Part shown: piece after piece, positions 27,626 through 35,892 of the stretch
How the letters are laid out: every line of letters begins with the position of its first letter
Position numbering within the stretch: position 1 is the first letter of the stretch
Origin: Rhodococcus koreensis
Lineage (GTDB): Bacteria; Actinomycetota; Actinomycetes; Mycobacteriales; Mycobacteriaceae
Direction: 5' to 3'
DNA: 64,000 bases
NCBI RefSeq assembly: GCF_900105905.1
Contig: NZ_FNSV01000005.1
Location: forward strand, 6,138,001-6,202,000
The notes under the pieces: generated by a model
What the model saw: the letters and a program-made list of their open reading frames with translations, nothing else
Database searches by the model: none
What the model was told of the DNA's origin: nothing
Position numbers and translations under genes: made by a program

Positions 27626-27672
27626 ACGTCACCGAGCCATCGTCGCGGACGGCGACGATGGCTCGGTGACGT
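27626..27672 (-). terminator. Strong hairpin terminator after the YddG-type gene
   Basis: A 21-bp perfect stem pairs 27626-27646 (starting ACGTCACCGAGCC) with 27652-27672 (ending GGCTCGGTGACGT), with a 5-base loop. It lies 16 bases beyond the stop of the leftward exporter gene and insulates it from the convergent carrier gene. Between 27458 and 27625 I see no gene. Confidence 0.9.
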
Positions 27673-27687
27673 AAAGGTCAGCGACAG

Positions 27688-28761
27688 TCAGTGGGTGTCG
27701 ATCGCGTCGGCTTCGTGCTTGCGCCGGCGAATTTCCAGCGCGCTCGGGCCTCGCGACGAGTGACGTCGACCGCTGACGCGCACTGACGCACGATCCCGCG
27801 GTCGTTCCTCTGTGACGGTGCTGTCGGACGTCGCCGGTGCTGGAGGAGTAATTTCGCCGGCCTTCTTCGGTTCGCGCGTTGCGACCCAGCACACCGTTGC
27901 TCCGACGCACACGATCGCGGTACCGACCCAGAAGGTGACTCCGAGCGCGGTAGCCAACATCAGCGAAGAGAACGCAGCCGACAGTACCGGTGTGAAGTAG
28001 GAAGCGGCAGCGAGCAAGGTCATGTTTCCGTGAAGAATGCCCACATTCCACAGGGCATAGCCGAAGCCGATGGCGCATGCCGCTACCAGTGTCGCTACCA
28101 CCCCGGTCAGCGTCAGGTGGAGGGGTTCGGTGTCACTGAACAGGTACAGGACCCAGAACGATGCTGCGGTAAGCATGAAGAACGGAGTAATCCCGTTGTT
28201 GCCCTTGGCGAACAGCTTTGTCACGGTGCAATACGCGGACCAGATGACGGCACCCAGGAGTGCGAGGGCGTAACTGAGGGGATTCGTGCGAATGTTCTCG
28301 ATGGTCCCGGGCAGGTCGAGTCCGGCGTCACCGCCGAGGACCAGTGCGATCCCGGCAATGGACAACCCGATGCCGGGGATGAACAAGAGCGAGGATCTCT
28401 GACCGGTGAACAGGATGGCGAACAGGACTGTCAGGCACGGCCACAGGTAGTTCACGATGCCGACCTCGATCGCCTGGCGCGCGTCGGTTGCCAGTCCGAT
28501 CGCGAGAGCGAAGCACACTTCGTATCCGGCGAACATCAGCGCACCGGTCAGCAGATAGACGCGGTTGAACTCGCGAAGTTTGGGCCACCCGACGGTGAGG
28601 AACAACAAAACGGAGCAGCACGTGTAGATCATGGCCGCGCCGCCGATGGCGCCGAGACTCTCGGTGACCAGTCGGATCATGCCGACCATGGTGCTCCACA
28701 AAACAATCGCTGCCAGGCCGGCCAAGGTTGCGTTCCGGCCAGTCATCGCCACTCTTGCCAA
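27688..28761 (-). CDS. yddG: Aromatic amino acid exporter YddG-like (DMT superfamily)
   Basis: This 357-residue drug/metabolite transporter has ten predicted helices. The N-terminal NATLAGLAAIVLWSTMVGMI, then GGAAMIY, IEVGIVNYLWP, NPLSYALALLGA and WNVGILHGN follow enterobacterial YddG closely. YddG exports aromatic amino acids and their analogues. A hydrophilic tail of about 65 residues is extra. TTG 28761 is preferred over the internal ATG 28746 because GGAGG lies 6 bases before the TTG. The promoter holds a perfect copy of the 17-bp palindrome (28942-28958), so it shares the GntR control of the aldehyde dehydrogenase and MFS copy 2. Confidence 0.86.
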   Translation of the reverse strand: MARVAMTGRNATLAGLAAIVLWSTMVGMIRLVTESLGAIGGAAMIYTCCSVLLFLTVGWPKLREFNRVYLLTGALMFAGYEVCFALAIGLATDARQAIEVGIVNYLWPCLTVLFAILFTGQRSSLLFIPGIGLSIAGIALVLGGDAGLDLPGTIENIRTNPLSYALALLGAVIWSAYCTVTKLFAKGNNGITPFFMLTAASFWVLYLFSDTEPLHLTLTGVVATLVAACAIGFGYALWNVGILHGNMTLLAAASYFTPVLSAAFSSLMLATALGVTFWVGTAIVCVGATVCWVATREPKKAGEITPPAPATSDSTVTEERPRDRASVRVSGRRHSSRGPSALEIRRRKHEADAIDTH

Positions 28762-28941
28762 GATGATCCTCCTTCGTGCTGAGCTCAGGGATTGTCGAAC
28801 CCGAACACCGTGACGTGCAGGCGAGGAGGGAGTTCGTCCCGCGGCACACCTGAGAGGTCTGTGGATCGAGTTGTCGTGGGCACCACGAATCGGCGTACAT
28901 CGGCGCGAGGGAACCCGACCGTTACGCGATTCTTACCTGAA

Positions 28942-28958
28942 TGTAATCTGTGATCACA
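28942..28958. promoter_or_regulatory. GntR-type operator upstream of the YddG-like gene
   Basis: TGTAATC-TGT-GATCACA is a 17-bp palindrome of the TGTRATC-N3-GATYACA type, 181 bases before the exporter start. It is the only notable element in the 327-base gap apart from the terminator at 29041-29073. Confidence 0.75.
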
Positions 28959-29040
28959 AAATTGACAAGGTGACGTGCGCCGCAGTGGTCGGTAGGCGTG
29001 CAACCTGCAGGAATGATCAGCGGTGGCCATCACGGGAACG

Positions 29041-29073
29041 CCGTGTGGCCCGCTCGGGGAGCGGGCCACACGG
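29041..29073 (-). terminator. Hairpin terminator after the NodB-fold hydrolase gene
   Basis: CCGTGTGGCCCGCT (29041-29054) pairs perfectly with AGCGGGCCACACGG (29060-29073) around CGGGG, just beyond the leftward gene ending at 29089. Confidence 0.85.
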
Positions 29074-29088
29074 AACTCTCGGTCGGAA

Positions 29089-30009
29089 TCAGAAGTCGGG
29101 GTAGTAGCTCGGACGCGGCGCCGTGGTCCGAATGTCGGGAAGCTCCATGTTCCGCTTGTCCTCCTCGTCATCGACCCAGCAGTCGGCGATCTCGTCGGTG
29201 GTCGCGAACCAGACACCGTCGTGGGACACCATGTGCTCGATCAGCTTCTGGTACCACATCATGTGATGGGCCTGGCCGACGATCTGCGGATGCACACACG
29301 AGACGAACGCGGCACCCTCGACGTTCTGATAGCCGTAGTCGAAGATGTCGCGCCAGCGTTCGAAGACGGTACGACTGTCCTGCTGGCCGGCCTGTACTCC
29401 GGTGATGCAGGCGAGTGGCGGGAAGTCGTCGAGGTACCAGCTGACCGGCAGTTCGAGGACGTGGCTCGCCTTGCCGGGCTTGTTGCCGTTCTCCCAGTCG
29501 ATGGCCCACCGCTGCGGACGGTATGCCTCGAGGTCGCGGCCCATCAGGGAGGAGTCGTACTTGAACCCCATCTTCTCGACGATGTCCAGGGTGTTGTCGG
29601 AGTAGTCCCAGTACGGCGAGCGATACCCCGTCGGACGAACACCGAGTTGCTTGTCGAAGGTGGCGAAGGCACGCTCGACCAGCTCCTCCTCGGTCCCGGC
29701 ATCGATCAGGGTGGGGTTCTCGTGGAAATACCCGTGGTGGCCGAACTCGTGACCCTTCTCGGCGATCTGTTCACATTCCTTCGTGAACGTGTCGACGGTG
29801 TGCCCGGGCGTGAACCAGGTGGTCTTGATGTCGTAGCGGGCGTAGAGATCGAGTAGGCGCGGGACGCCGACCTTGGCGCCGAACTCGCCGCGCGACATGA
29901 AGGACGGGCTGGGTTTGTTGAACCCGCCCAGCCAGAGTGACTGTGCGTCGAAGTCGGTTCCGAGATTGACTGCAATCTTCTTGCCCGCGGGCAGTTCGAG
30001 ATGACCCAT
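29089..30009 (-). CDS. NodB-fold polysaccharide deacetylase family protein, possible cyclic imide hydrolase
   Basis: This 306-residue NodB-homology hydrolase has no signal peptide and so is cytoplasmic. Metal and catalytic motifs are visible: TDFD (18-21), H-GYF-H (92-96), the RSPYWDYS segment and a late HPQIVG histidine. A cytoplasmic location argues against cell-wall deacetylation. Family members without export signals include allantoinase PuuE and cyclic imide hydrolases, which open C-N bonds. The nitrilase-type gene lies 68 bases upstream in the same operon, which fits ring opening followed by amide hydrolysis. ATG 30009 is preceded by AGGAGA. A terminator follows the gene. Confidence 0.75.
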   Translation of the reverse strand: MGHLELPAGKKIAVNLGTDFDAQSLWLGGFNKPSPSFMSRGEFGAKVGVPRLLDLYARYDIKTTWFTPGHTVDTFTKECEQIAEKGHEFGHHGYFHENPTLIDAGTEEELVERAFATFDKQLGVRPTGYRSPYWDYSDNTLDIVEKMGFKYDSSLMGRDLEAYRPQRWAIDWENGNKPGKASHVLELPVSWYLDDFPPLACITGVQAGQQDSRTVFERWRDIFDYGYQNVEGAAFVSCVHPQIVGQAHHMMWYQKLIEHMVSHDGVWFATTDEIADCWVDDEEDKRNMELPDIRTTAPRPSYYPDF

Positions 30010-30077
30010 TGTCGCTTCTCCTGATATCGGTTGCGTGCTTGTGGTGGGGTGAGGCTCGTCGAGATCGGCGGAGCGTC

Positions 30078-30968
30078 CTAGCCGAGCTGGCGTGCGGTGG
30101 TGTGGGAGGGCCAGCGGCGGTAGGACTCCACGCGCCGGCGGCGATCCTGGAACGTGGTCGCGGCACCGTCGAGACGGTTCCGGCGCAGGACATCGAGATC
30201 GACGACGCCTGTGACGACATTCTCGGTGTTCGCTACGGGCGCTTGCGCCACGACCCCGGAGGGGGTCCACGGGAGGTCGCAGGGCGAGAGAATCGAACTC
30301 TGGGTCCACCCGCTGGGGATGGGGCCACCGGGTGCGCCGCCGGTGGCGCAGTGCGCGAAGTAGACCTGGTTCTCGATGGCGCGGGCCTGCGCGCAGTGCC
30401 GCACCCGCCAGTACCCGTACTCGGTGAAGGTGTACGACGGACAGAGAATTATCTCCGCGCCCTGTTCGGCGAGCGACGACGCACATTCGGGAATTTCGGT
30501 CTCGTAGCAGACGTTGAAACCGACCGTGGCGAACGGAAGTTCGAAGACGTCCATGTCGTCGCCCTCCCTCGTCGACCAATCCGCCTCCGCAGGAAAGATA
30601 TGCGTCTTGCGGTGCTCGTACTGTTCCCCGTCGGGGCCGAAAATGTATGCGATGTTGTAGTATCCGTCTTCGCGATATTCCAGGTGCGATCCCGCCGCGA
30701 TGAATTGATTGCGCTTGCGCGCTTCCGAAATGAACAAAGAACGGTATTCCCGGGTGTAATCACCGATACGCGTCAATTCGGTGACCGGATCGTCTTGCCA
30801 CGAATCGGCGATGGTGAACAACTCCAGCGTGAACAACTCCGGGAAGAGAACCAGGTCGCTGCCGGCCGCCTGGTCGAGGAGTCCCCGTGAATGGTCGGCG
30901 AACTCGTCGAAACTACTCACCGGACGGATCGCGAAGCTCGCGGCGGAAATTGTGATCGAATCTGACAT
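30078..30968 (-). CDS. Nitrilase-superfamily carbon-nitrogen hydrolase
   Basis: This 296-residue C-N hydrolase has the catalytic triad Glu 44 (LFPELF), Lys 121 (HRKTHIFP) and Cys 154 (NVCYETEIPE). Most members cleave amides or carbamoyl groups rather than nitriles; substrate unknown. ATG 30968 (MSDSITIS) is preferred over upstream in-frame starts because of a purine-rich GAGGCAGGG before it and because homologues begin near SITISAASF. It is the first gene of a two-gene operon with the NodB-fold hydrolase. It faces the two-component system across a gap with a perfect 18-bp palindrome. Confidence 0.85.
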   Translation of the reverse strand: MSDSITISAASFAIRPVSSFDEFADHSRGLLDQAAGSDLVLFPELFTLELFTIADSWQDDPVTELTRIGDYTREYRSLFISEARKRNQFIAAGSHLEYREDGYYNIAYIFGPDGEQYEHRKTHIFPAEADWSTREGDDMDVFELPFATVGFNVCYETEIPECASSLAEQGAEIILCPSYTFTEYGYWRVRHCAQARAIENQVYFAHCATGGAPGGPIPSGWTQSSILSPCDLPWTPSGVVAQAPVANTENVVTGVVDLDVLRRNRLDGAATTFQDRRRRVESYRRWPSHTTARQLG

Positions 30969-31047
30969 GAACCCTGCCTCGGTTGTGACGACCATTACGG
31001 ATGCATTCACGCTAACGACGAACGCGCCGTAAGGCGGCTAGACCTGG

Positions 31048-31065
31048 GCTAGCCATATGGCTAGC
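31048..31065. promoter_or_regulatory. Perfect 18-bp palindrome between hydrolase operon and two-component genes
   Basis: GCTAGCCATATGGCTAGC is a perfect palindrome. A further GGCTAG half-site lies 12 bases to its left (31036-31041). It is in the divergent promoter, 80 bases from the nitrilase start and 29 bases from the kinase start. It is a natural binding site for the LuxR-type response regulator encoded at 32680. Confidence 0.65.
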
Positions 31066-31093
31066 GACGCAAATCTCCGTAGTATTCGATGAC

Positions 31094-32683
31094 ATGGTCG
31101 GTCTCCCGGAAGATTCGCCTCGGTGGAAGCTCTCGATGCTCGCGGAGGAGCTCGCCGAGCCGCTGCGGCTTCTCCGTGTCTCGATGAAGGCGCGCGAGGC
31201 CGTCATCATCTACGCACCGAGTGGCGGGCCCCTGCGGGTGATTGCATCGGAGCCGTTGGGCAACTCGGTGTTCACGTCGGAGGAACCCGTGCGCAGCAAC
31301 ATCCAGTGGTCACCTGTCGCGGCCACGGCCCGGCACGTGCGGCTCACGTCGTTGATGCGCCCGGTCTCACTCGATTTCGACCGTGCACTGATCCTCCCGT
31401 TCGCGGACGGTCACGGGCACGGCGAGGTGATCCTGGGGTCGGCGGCCGCACTGGACGCGGAGACGCTCGCGACAGTCCGGCGATTTGCTCGGGATATCGA
31501 CGCGCTCCGTACTCGTGTCCACGAGACCAGGCATCGCGACCTCGACCGTGCCTACCGGGTTGTCGCGCGCGCGGCAACGTCCGACGTCTCACTGGACCGC
31601 GTTTTCGACATCACTCTCGCCGCCGCGCGCAATCTGCTCGAAGGAGATGTCGCGTATCTGTCGTTGCCGGTCGATGACAATTACTTCGTCTTCACTCGAA
31701 CGCTGGGGATCAACACCGACCCGTTCCGTGATCTCCGGGTCGGGTCGGGCGAGGGGCTCGGCGGGGCGGCGCGTGAGACCGGGCACCCCATTCGTTCGCT
31801 GAACTACGAGGAAGATCGCAACCTTCGCGCCGCCATGCGCGAGGAGACGCGTGGCGAGGGAATCAACTCGGCACTGGCGGTCCCCGTCCGTGACGGCGGC
31901 AACGTCGAGGCGGTGCTCTACGTCGCGAGCCGGCGGCCGCGCGCGTACAGCGAAGACGACGAACGCGTACTGGCGGATTTCGCGAACGCGGCACTGCTGG
32001 GTCTGGACCGGTCCAATCTGGACGAGAGCCGGCGGGAGGTCGTTCGAGACCAGGAACGTGCCCGGATCGCGCAATCACTCCACGACGATCTGGTACGCCG
32101 GTTGACCCAGATCGGTTTCGCGGCAGAGGAACTCGAATACCAGTCGACCGGTGACAGTCGATCGCGTGCAGCGTCCATCAGCGCGAGTGTCGACGAGTGC
32201 ATGTCGTTGGTGCGTGACGAACTGCGTCACCTCCTGCAGAGCGAACGGGCGAGTGAGTGCACCCTCGAAGACGTCGCGGAGCGAGTGTTCGCTGTGCCGA
32301 GTGTGTCGGGCATGAGCCGAACTGCCGACTTCTCGTCGGGCGGTGTCAGCGGGGCGGGCATGCACGTGCGGGTGCCTGCAGACATCGGCGAGGCGATGTG
32401 CAAGGTGGGCCAGGAAGCTGTCTTCAACGCCGAGAATCATTCGAAGGGAGACCGATGTTCGATGTCCTTCGAGGTCCACCCCGGGGTGTGCGTCATGTCG
32501 GTGAGCGATGACGGTCGATCCTTCGACGCACACGAACCCTTCGAGGGCCACTACGGAATCGAGTTCATGAAACGTGAAGCGCGCAAGGTCGGCGGCGAGG
32601 TGAGGTTCGATCGCACCCCGTCGGGAGGACTGTCCGTCACGGCCAGCTTCCCGATCGGCTCCGATCAGGCGGTATCAAGTTGA
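31094..32683 (+). CDS. Cytoplasmic GAF-domain sensor histidine kinase (NarL/DegS type)
   Basis: This 529-residue histidine kinase has no membrane segments. It has an N-terminal sensory region (about 1-150) and a GAF domain (about 155-305). The HisKA_3 dimerisation helix carries the phospho-acceptor His 330 (ERARIAQSLHDDL). The C-terminal ATPase domain has N-box GQEAVFNAENHSKG and G-box VSDDGRSFD. The signal must be intracellular, probably a small molecule bound by the GAF domain. The response-regulator gene overlaps its end by TTGA. I see no good ribosome site before ATG 31094, so a leaderless start is possible. Likely target: the divergent hydrolase operon. Confidence 0.88.
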   Translation: MVGLPEDSPRWKLSMLAEELAEPLRLLRVSMKAREAVIIYAPSGGPLRVIASEPLGNSVFTSEEPVRSNIQWSPVAATARHVRLTSLMRPVSLDFDRALILPFADGHGHGEVILGSAAALDAETLATVRRFARDIDALRTRVHETRHRDLDRAYRVVARAATSDVSLDRVFDITLAAARNLLEGDVAYLSLPVDDNYFVFTRTLGINTDPFRDLRVGSGEGLGGAARETGHPIRSLNYEEDRNLRAAMREETRGEGINSALAVPVRDGGNVEAVLYVASRRPRAYSEDDERVLADFANAALLGLDRSNLDESRREVVRDQERARIAQSLHDDLVRRLTQIGFAAEELEYQSTGDSRSRAASISASVDECMSLVRDELRHLLQSERASECTLEDVAERVFAVPSVSGMSRTADFSSGGVSGAGMHVRVPADIGEAMCKVGQEAVFNAENHSKGDRCSMSFEVHPGVCVMSVSDDGRSFDAHEPFEGHYGIEFMKREARKVGGEVRFDRTPSGGLSVTASFPIGSDQAVSS

Positions 32684-33339
32684 ACGACGTGCCGGAACCG
32701 CGCCGGATCGGTGTCTTCTCGATCGACGACCACGAGATAGTCCACGCCGGCCTCGAGCGGTTGGCGGAGAGGGAACCCGAATTCGTCTTCCTCGGAGCAG
32801 CGGCAAGTGTCGCGAGCGCGGAGAAGGACGCCCTGCGCTGCTCCCCGGATATCGTCATGCTGGACCTCTTCATCGGCGAAGAGCAGGGGTGGTCGTTGTG
32901 CCGCGACCTACTCGCCGCCTCGCCCACCACCAAAGTGGTGTTCTACACCGGATACGGCAATGCCCAACTCGTGGACCGGGCAATACTGTTGGGCGCATCG
33001 GGATACATCCTCAAAGCGGCGAGCATGTCGGCGCTCCCGGACATGCTGAGAACAGTCGTCCGCTCCGGCCAGTACATCGATCCCGCACTCCTGAAGGAGT
33101 GGGTGGACGCACGCCGGGCAACCACCGAGAAACCGGCATTCAACGAGCGCGAACTCTCGATCGTGACCATGATCGCCGCCGGGCTCGACAACTACGCCAT
33201 CGCGGAGCGCATGAACCTCACGTTCCACACGGTGAAATTCCACATCGGGAAGATGCTCAAGAAGACCGGAGAATCCAACCGCGCCGGGCTGGTTCGCTAC
33301 GCCAAGGAGCGGTTCCTCCTCGAGTCGGGCTGCAGGTAG
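32680..33339 (+). CDS. LuxR/NarL-type response regulator
   Basis: This 219-residue response regulator has an acidic pocket at D16/D17, phospho-acceptor D62 (IVMLDLFIG), a conserved Lys in GYILKAAS and a C-terminal LuxR helix-turn-helix (FNERELSIVTMIAAGLDN, then FHTVKFHIGKMLKKTG). It starts at TTG 32680 overlapping the kinase stop (TTGA), or at GTG 32689. It is cotranscribed with its kinase. The 18-bp palindrome at 31048-31065 has the symmetry expected for a dimeric NarL-type regulator. Confidence 0.9.
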   Translation: MNDVPEPRRIGVFSIDDHEIVHAGLERLAEREPEFVFLGAAASVASAEKDALRCSPDIVMLDLFIGEEQGWSLCRDLLAASPTTKVVFYTGYGNAQLVDRAILLGASGYILKAASMSALPDMLRTVVRSGQYIDPALLKEWVDARRATTEKPAFNERELSIVTMIAAGLDNYAIAERMNLTFHTVKFHIGKMLKKTGESNRAGLVRYAKERFLLESGCR

Positions 33340-33424
33340 GGGCCGGGCAGTGTCGACGGGCTCACGGTCATATGCTTCGAGTGCACTGTTCCGACGATCG
33401 AGGAATCTGGAAGAGCTGGAGTCG

Positions 33425-34021
33425 ATGACCGAAATTGCACCGTTCGCACGGCGCCGCGATCCTGACCGTAAGGAGAAGATCCTTGCGGCGGCGGCGGAAC
33501 TGGTTGCGGAGCGTGGATTCCACGCGGTGTCGATGGCAGACATCGGCGCCCAGGTCGGAATCAGTGGAGCCGCGGTCTATCGGCACTTCGACAACAAGGC
33601 CACACTCCTGTTGGCGCTGTTCGATCGGTCTCTCGATGGTCTGCTTCGCGAGGAGAGTGCAATCGTCGACCGTCGGGAAGCCATCCCCGATGCTCTGCGG
33701 GCTCTCATCGACCGGCAGGTCGACTTCGTGGTTGACGAGCGAGAGTTCGCACGTGTCTACTACCGAGAAGTAGAGCACCTCTCTCCCGACGACCAGGTTC
33801 GTCTGCGGCGTAAGCAGCGGCAGTACGTGGAGGAGTGGGTGCATGTGGTGCGTGAACTCGACCCAGCGCTCGACGAGTCCTCTGCTCGTGTTCTCGTCCA
33901 TGCCACGATCGGCGCGATCCAATCGGCGCTCGTCCACAACGTCGGTATGCCGGACGATCGCCTGAAGGCGATGCTCCGCCGAGCGGCATGCGCCGTCGTC
34001 GGTCTCCCCGTGGAGCCGTGA
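33425..34021 (+). CDS. TetR/AcrR-family transcriptional regulator
   Basis: This 198-residue TetR-type regulator has the N-terminal helix-turn-helix KEKILAAAAELVAERGFHAV, then ADIGAQVGISGAAVYRHFDNK, and an all-helical ligand domain after residue 70. ATG 33425 (MTEIAPF) is chosen; GGAG lies about 6 bases upstream, although the frame is open to 33350. The family resemblance is to acyl-CoA-responsive regulators of lipid and steroid catabolism in mycobacteria and rhodococci. Downstream, two identical-pattern operators precede the acyl-CoA ligase operon, which is its probable target. Confidence 0.87.
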   Translation: MTEIAPFARRRDPDRKEKILAAAAELVAERGFHAVSMADIGAQVGISGAAVYRHFDNKATLLLALFDRSLDGLLREESAIVDRREAIPDALRALIDRQVDFVVDEREFARVYYREVEHLSPDDQVRLRRKQRQYVEEWVHVVRELDPALDESSARVLVHATIGAIQSALVHNVGMPDDRLKAMLRRAACAVVGLPVEP

Positions 34022-34036
34022 CCCCCGGCGGCGATT

Positions 34037-34056
34037 GTTAACTTTGATTAACTTTT
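34037..34056. promoter_or_regulatory. Repeated operator GTTAA-N7-TAACTTTT, site 1
   Basis: GTTAACTTTGATTAACTTTT has inverted arms GTTA/TAAC plus a shared TTTT tail. The same pattern recurs at 34188-34207. It lies 15 bases after the TetR stop. Confidence 0.6.
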
Positions 34057-34187
34057 AGGTGCGACTGCGACCGAACTTCCCGGTCGACGGTCGCTACCCG
34101 CCTGTCTGCGCATGCCTTGTACCACTCGCTGACGTCAGAAATCGCCTCAGGGGCGGGGCGCTCCGAAAGACCCCTTTTGGTCCGATA

Positions 34188-34207
34188 GTTAATCGTGTAT
34201 AACTTTT
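34188..34207. promoter_or_regulatory. Repeated operator GTTAA-N7-TAACTTTT, site 2
   Basis: GTTAATCGTGTATAACTTTT matches site 1 in both fixed blocks with the same 7-base gap, 151 bases away. It lies 47 bases before the acyl-CoA ligase start, in a position to overlap its promoter. The gap 34022-34254 holds no gene. Confidence 0.6.
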
Positions 34208-34254
34208 CCTACGCGGCAGATGCGAGCCGCATCAGAGCCGAAGGGGCTTGATCA

Positions 34255-35880
34255 ATGACTGTCAGCGCAGATCCACGATTCGAGGACCACATGCGTGCCT
34301 ACTACGAGGCCGGCTACTGGGATCACTCGACGCTTGTCACAGCGATCGACCACTGGGCCGAGGTCGATCCCAGCCACCCGTACATTTCCGACGGCGCCAG
34401 TACCTACAGCTACGGCAAATTCCGCAAGAGAGCATGGAATCTCGCCGCGGGACTGATCGGGCTTGGAGTGCGGCCGGGGGACCGGGTCGTCGTCCAGCTA
34501 CCGAACTGGAACGAGTTCTTTTTCGTCTATGCGGCGCTCGCGCGAATCGGCGCTGTCATGGTCCCCGTGGTGTCGGTCTACCGCGAGCACGAGGTGCAGT
34601 TCATCGTCGAGAACTCCGAGGCCGTCGGCCTTGTCACCGCCGGCGAGTTCCGGGGGTTCGACCATGCGGCGATGGGGGAGAAGATCGCCGCCGCGGTCCC
34701 CGGTGTGTCTTTCCACGTGACGGCCCGTGCGGGAGACGGCGACGGCCGAGTCGACCTCGGTACGCTGCTCGCCGCCGAGCATGATACGAACACCCTCCCG
34801 CCGGTATCGGCTGCGGACGATGCACACATCATCCTCTACAGCTCCGGTACGGAGTCGCGTCCCAAAGGGTGCTTGCACACCTGGAACACCGCGTCTTTCC
34901 TGCCCAAGCAGGCGGTGCCCGTTCTCGGAATGACACGGTCGGATGTGATGTTCGTGCCCTCACCGGTGGCCCACACTCTGGGGCTCACCCTCGGTGTCAT
35001 GGCCCCCACCATCGCCGGAGCCCAGGCGCATCTACTCGACATCTTCAGCCCGGTCGCTGCCCTCGAACGCATCGACGCCTACAAGTGCACGGGAACGGCC
35101 AGTCCCGCACCGTTCATTCGAATGTTGCTCGACGCCTACGACCCGGCGGTGCACGACGTGTCCCGGCTGCGGTTCTGGCTCACCGCGGGCGCCGCGATCC
35201 CCGCCTCGCTGGTGGGGGAAGCCCAAGAACGACTGTCAGGGTGCCGGGTGGTGAGTGCCTACGGGTCCAGCGAGGTCATGATGGCCACGGTCTGCCGGCC
35301 CGAGGACTCCATCGAGCGGATTGCGTCCTCGGACGGCGCACCGGTACCCGGTGTCGAACTGCGAATCGTCGATTTCGACGAGCAGCAGGCCGATCCCGGG
35401 GTCGACGGCGAAATCCGATACCGCGGGCCGGGCCGGATGCTCGAGTACTGGCGACGCCCGGAGCTCACGGCCGAGGGGCAGGACTCCGCAGGCTGGTGGC
35501 GGACAGGTGATCTCGGGCGGATCGATGAGCACGGTTACCTGCGGGTGACGGGCAGGATCAAGGACATCATCATCCGAGGCGGATTCAATATCAGTGCCCG
35601 TGAGGTCGAGGAGGCCCTACTGCTGCACCCGTCGATCGCGGACGTCGCAGTGGTCGGGTTGCCCGACGATGCGGTCGGAGAACGCGCGTGCGCCGTGGTC
35701 GTGGCGCGGGACGACACCCGTCTCACGATCGAGGACCTGCGCCACCATCTCGCCGACGAGCACAAGATCGCCATGTGGAAGGTCCCCGAACGCATCGAGT
35801 ACGTCGGGGAATTTCCCCGCACGGCAACCGGGAAGATCCAGAAGTTTGCACTGCGCGCCAAGTACAGCGACCGCGCCTGA
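34255..35880 (+). CDS. AMP-forming acyl-CoA synthetase (cyclohexanecarboxylate/medium-chain acid CoA ligase-like)
   Basis: This 541-residue adenylate-forming ligase activates a carboxylic acid to its CoA thioester with ATP. Motifs are the P-loop YSSGTESRPKG, YGSSEVMMA, the hinge TGRIKDIIIRGGFN and the C-terminal catalytic lysine in TATGKIQKF. AAGGGG precedes ATG 34255. It is the first gene of a run with an SDR (12 bases on) and an enoyl-CoA hydratase. Two TetR-type operators lie in front. The substrate is probably an alicyclic, branched or terpenoid acid; sequence alone does not decide. Confidence 0.87.
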   Translation: MTVSADPRFEDHMRAYYEAGYWDHSTLVTAIDHWAEVDPSHPYISDGASTYSYGKFRKRAWNLAAGLIGLGVRPGDRVVVQLPNWNEFFFVYAALARIGAVMVPVVSVYREHEVQFIVENSEAVGLVTAGEFRGFDHAAMGEKIAAAVPGVSFHVTARAGDGDGRVDLGTLLAAEHDTNTLPPVSAADDAHIILYSSGTESRPKGCLHTWNTASFLPKQAVPVLGMTRSDVMFVPSPVAHTLGLTLGVMAPTIAGAQAHLLDIFSPVAALERIDAYKCTGTASPAPFIRMLLDAYDPAVHDVSRLRFWLTAGAAIPASLVGEAQERLSGCRVVSAYGSSEVMMATVCRPEDSIERIASSDGAPVPGVELRIVDFDEQQADPGVDGEIRYRGPGRMLEYWRRPELTAEGQDSAGWWRTGDLGRIDEHGYLRVTGRIKDIIIRGGFNISAREVEEALLLHPSIADVAVVGLPDDAVGERACAVVVARDDTRLTIEDLRHHLADEHKIAMWKVPERIEYVGEFPRTATGKIQKFALRAKYSDRA

Positions 35881-35892
35881 GGAGGAGTCACC

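Noticed and set aside
27460..27669. Small open frames between the MFS copy 2 and YddG terminators
   Set aside because: They lie between two strong terminators, lack ribosome sites and run through the hairpin sequences.
29089..30009. Secreted peptidoglycan or chitin deacetylase
   Set aside because: There is no signal peptide or membrane anchor, and the operon partner is a cytoplasmic C-N hydrolase.
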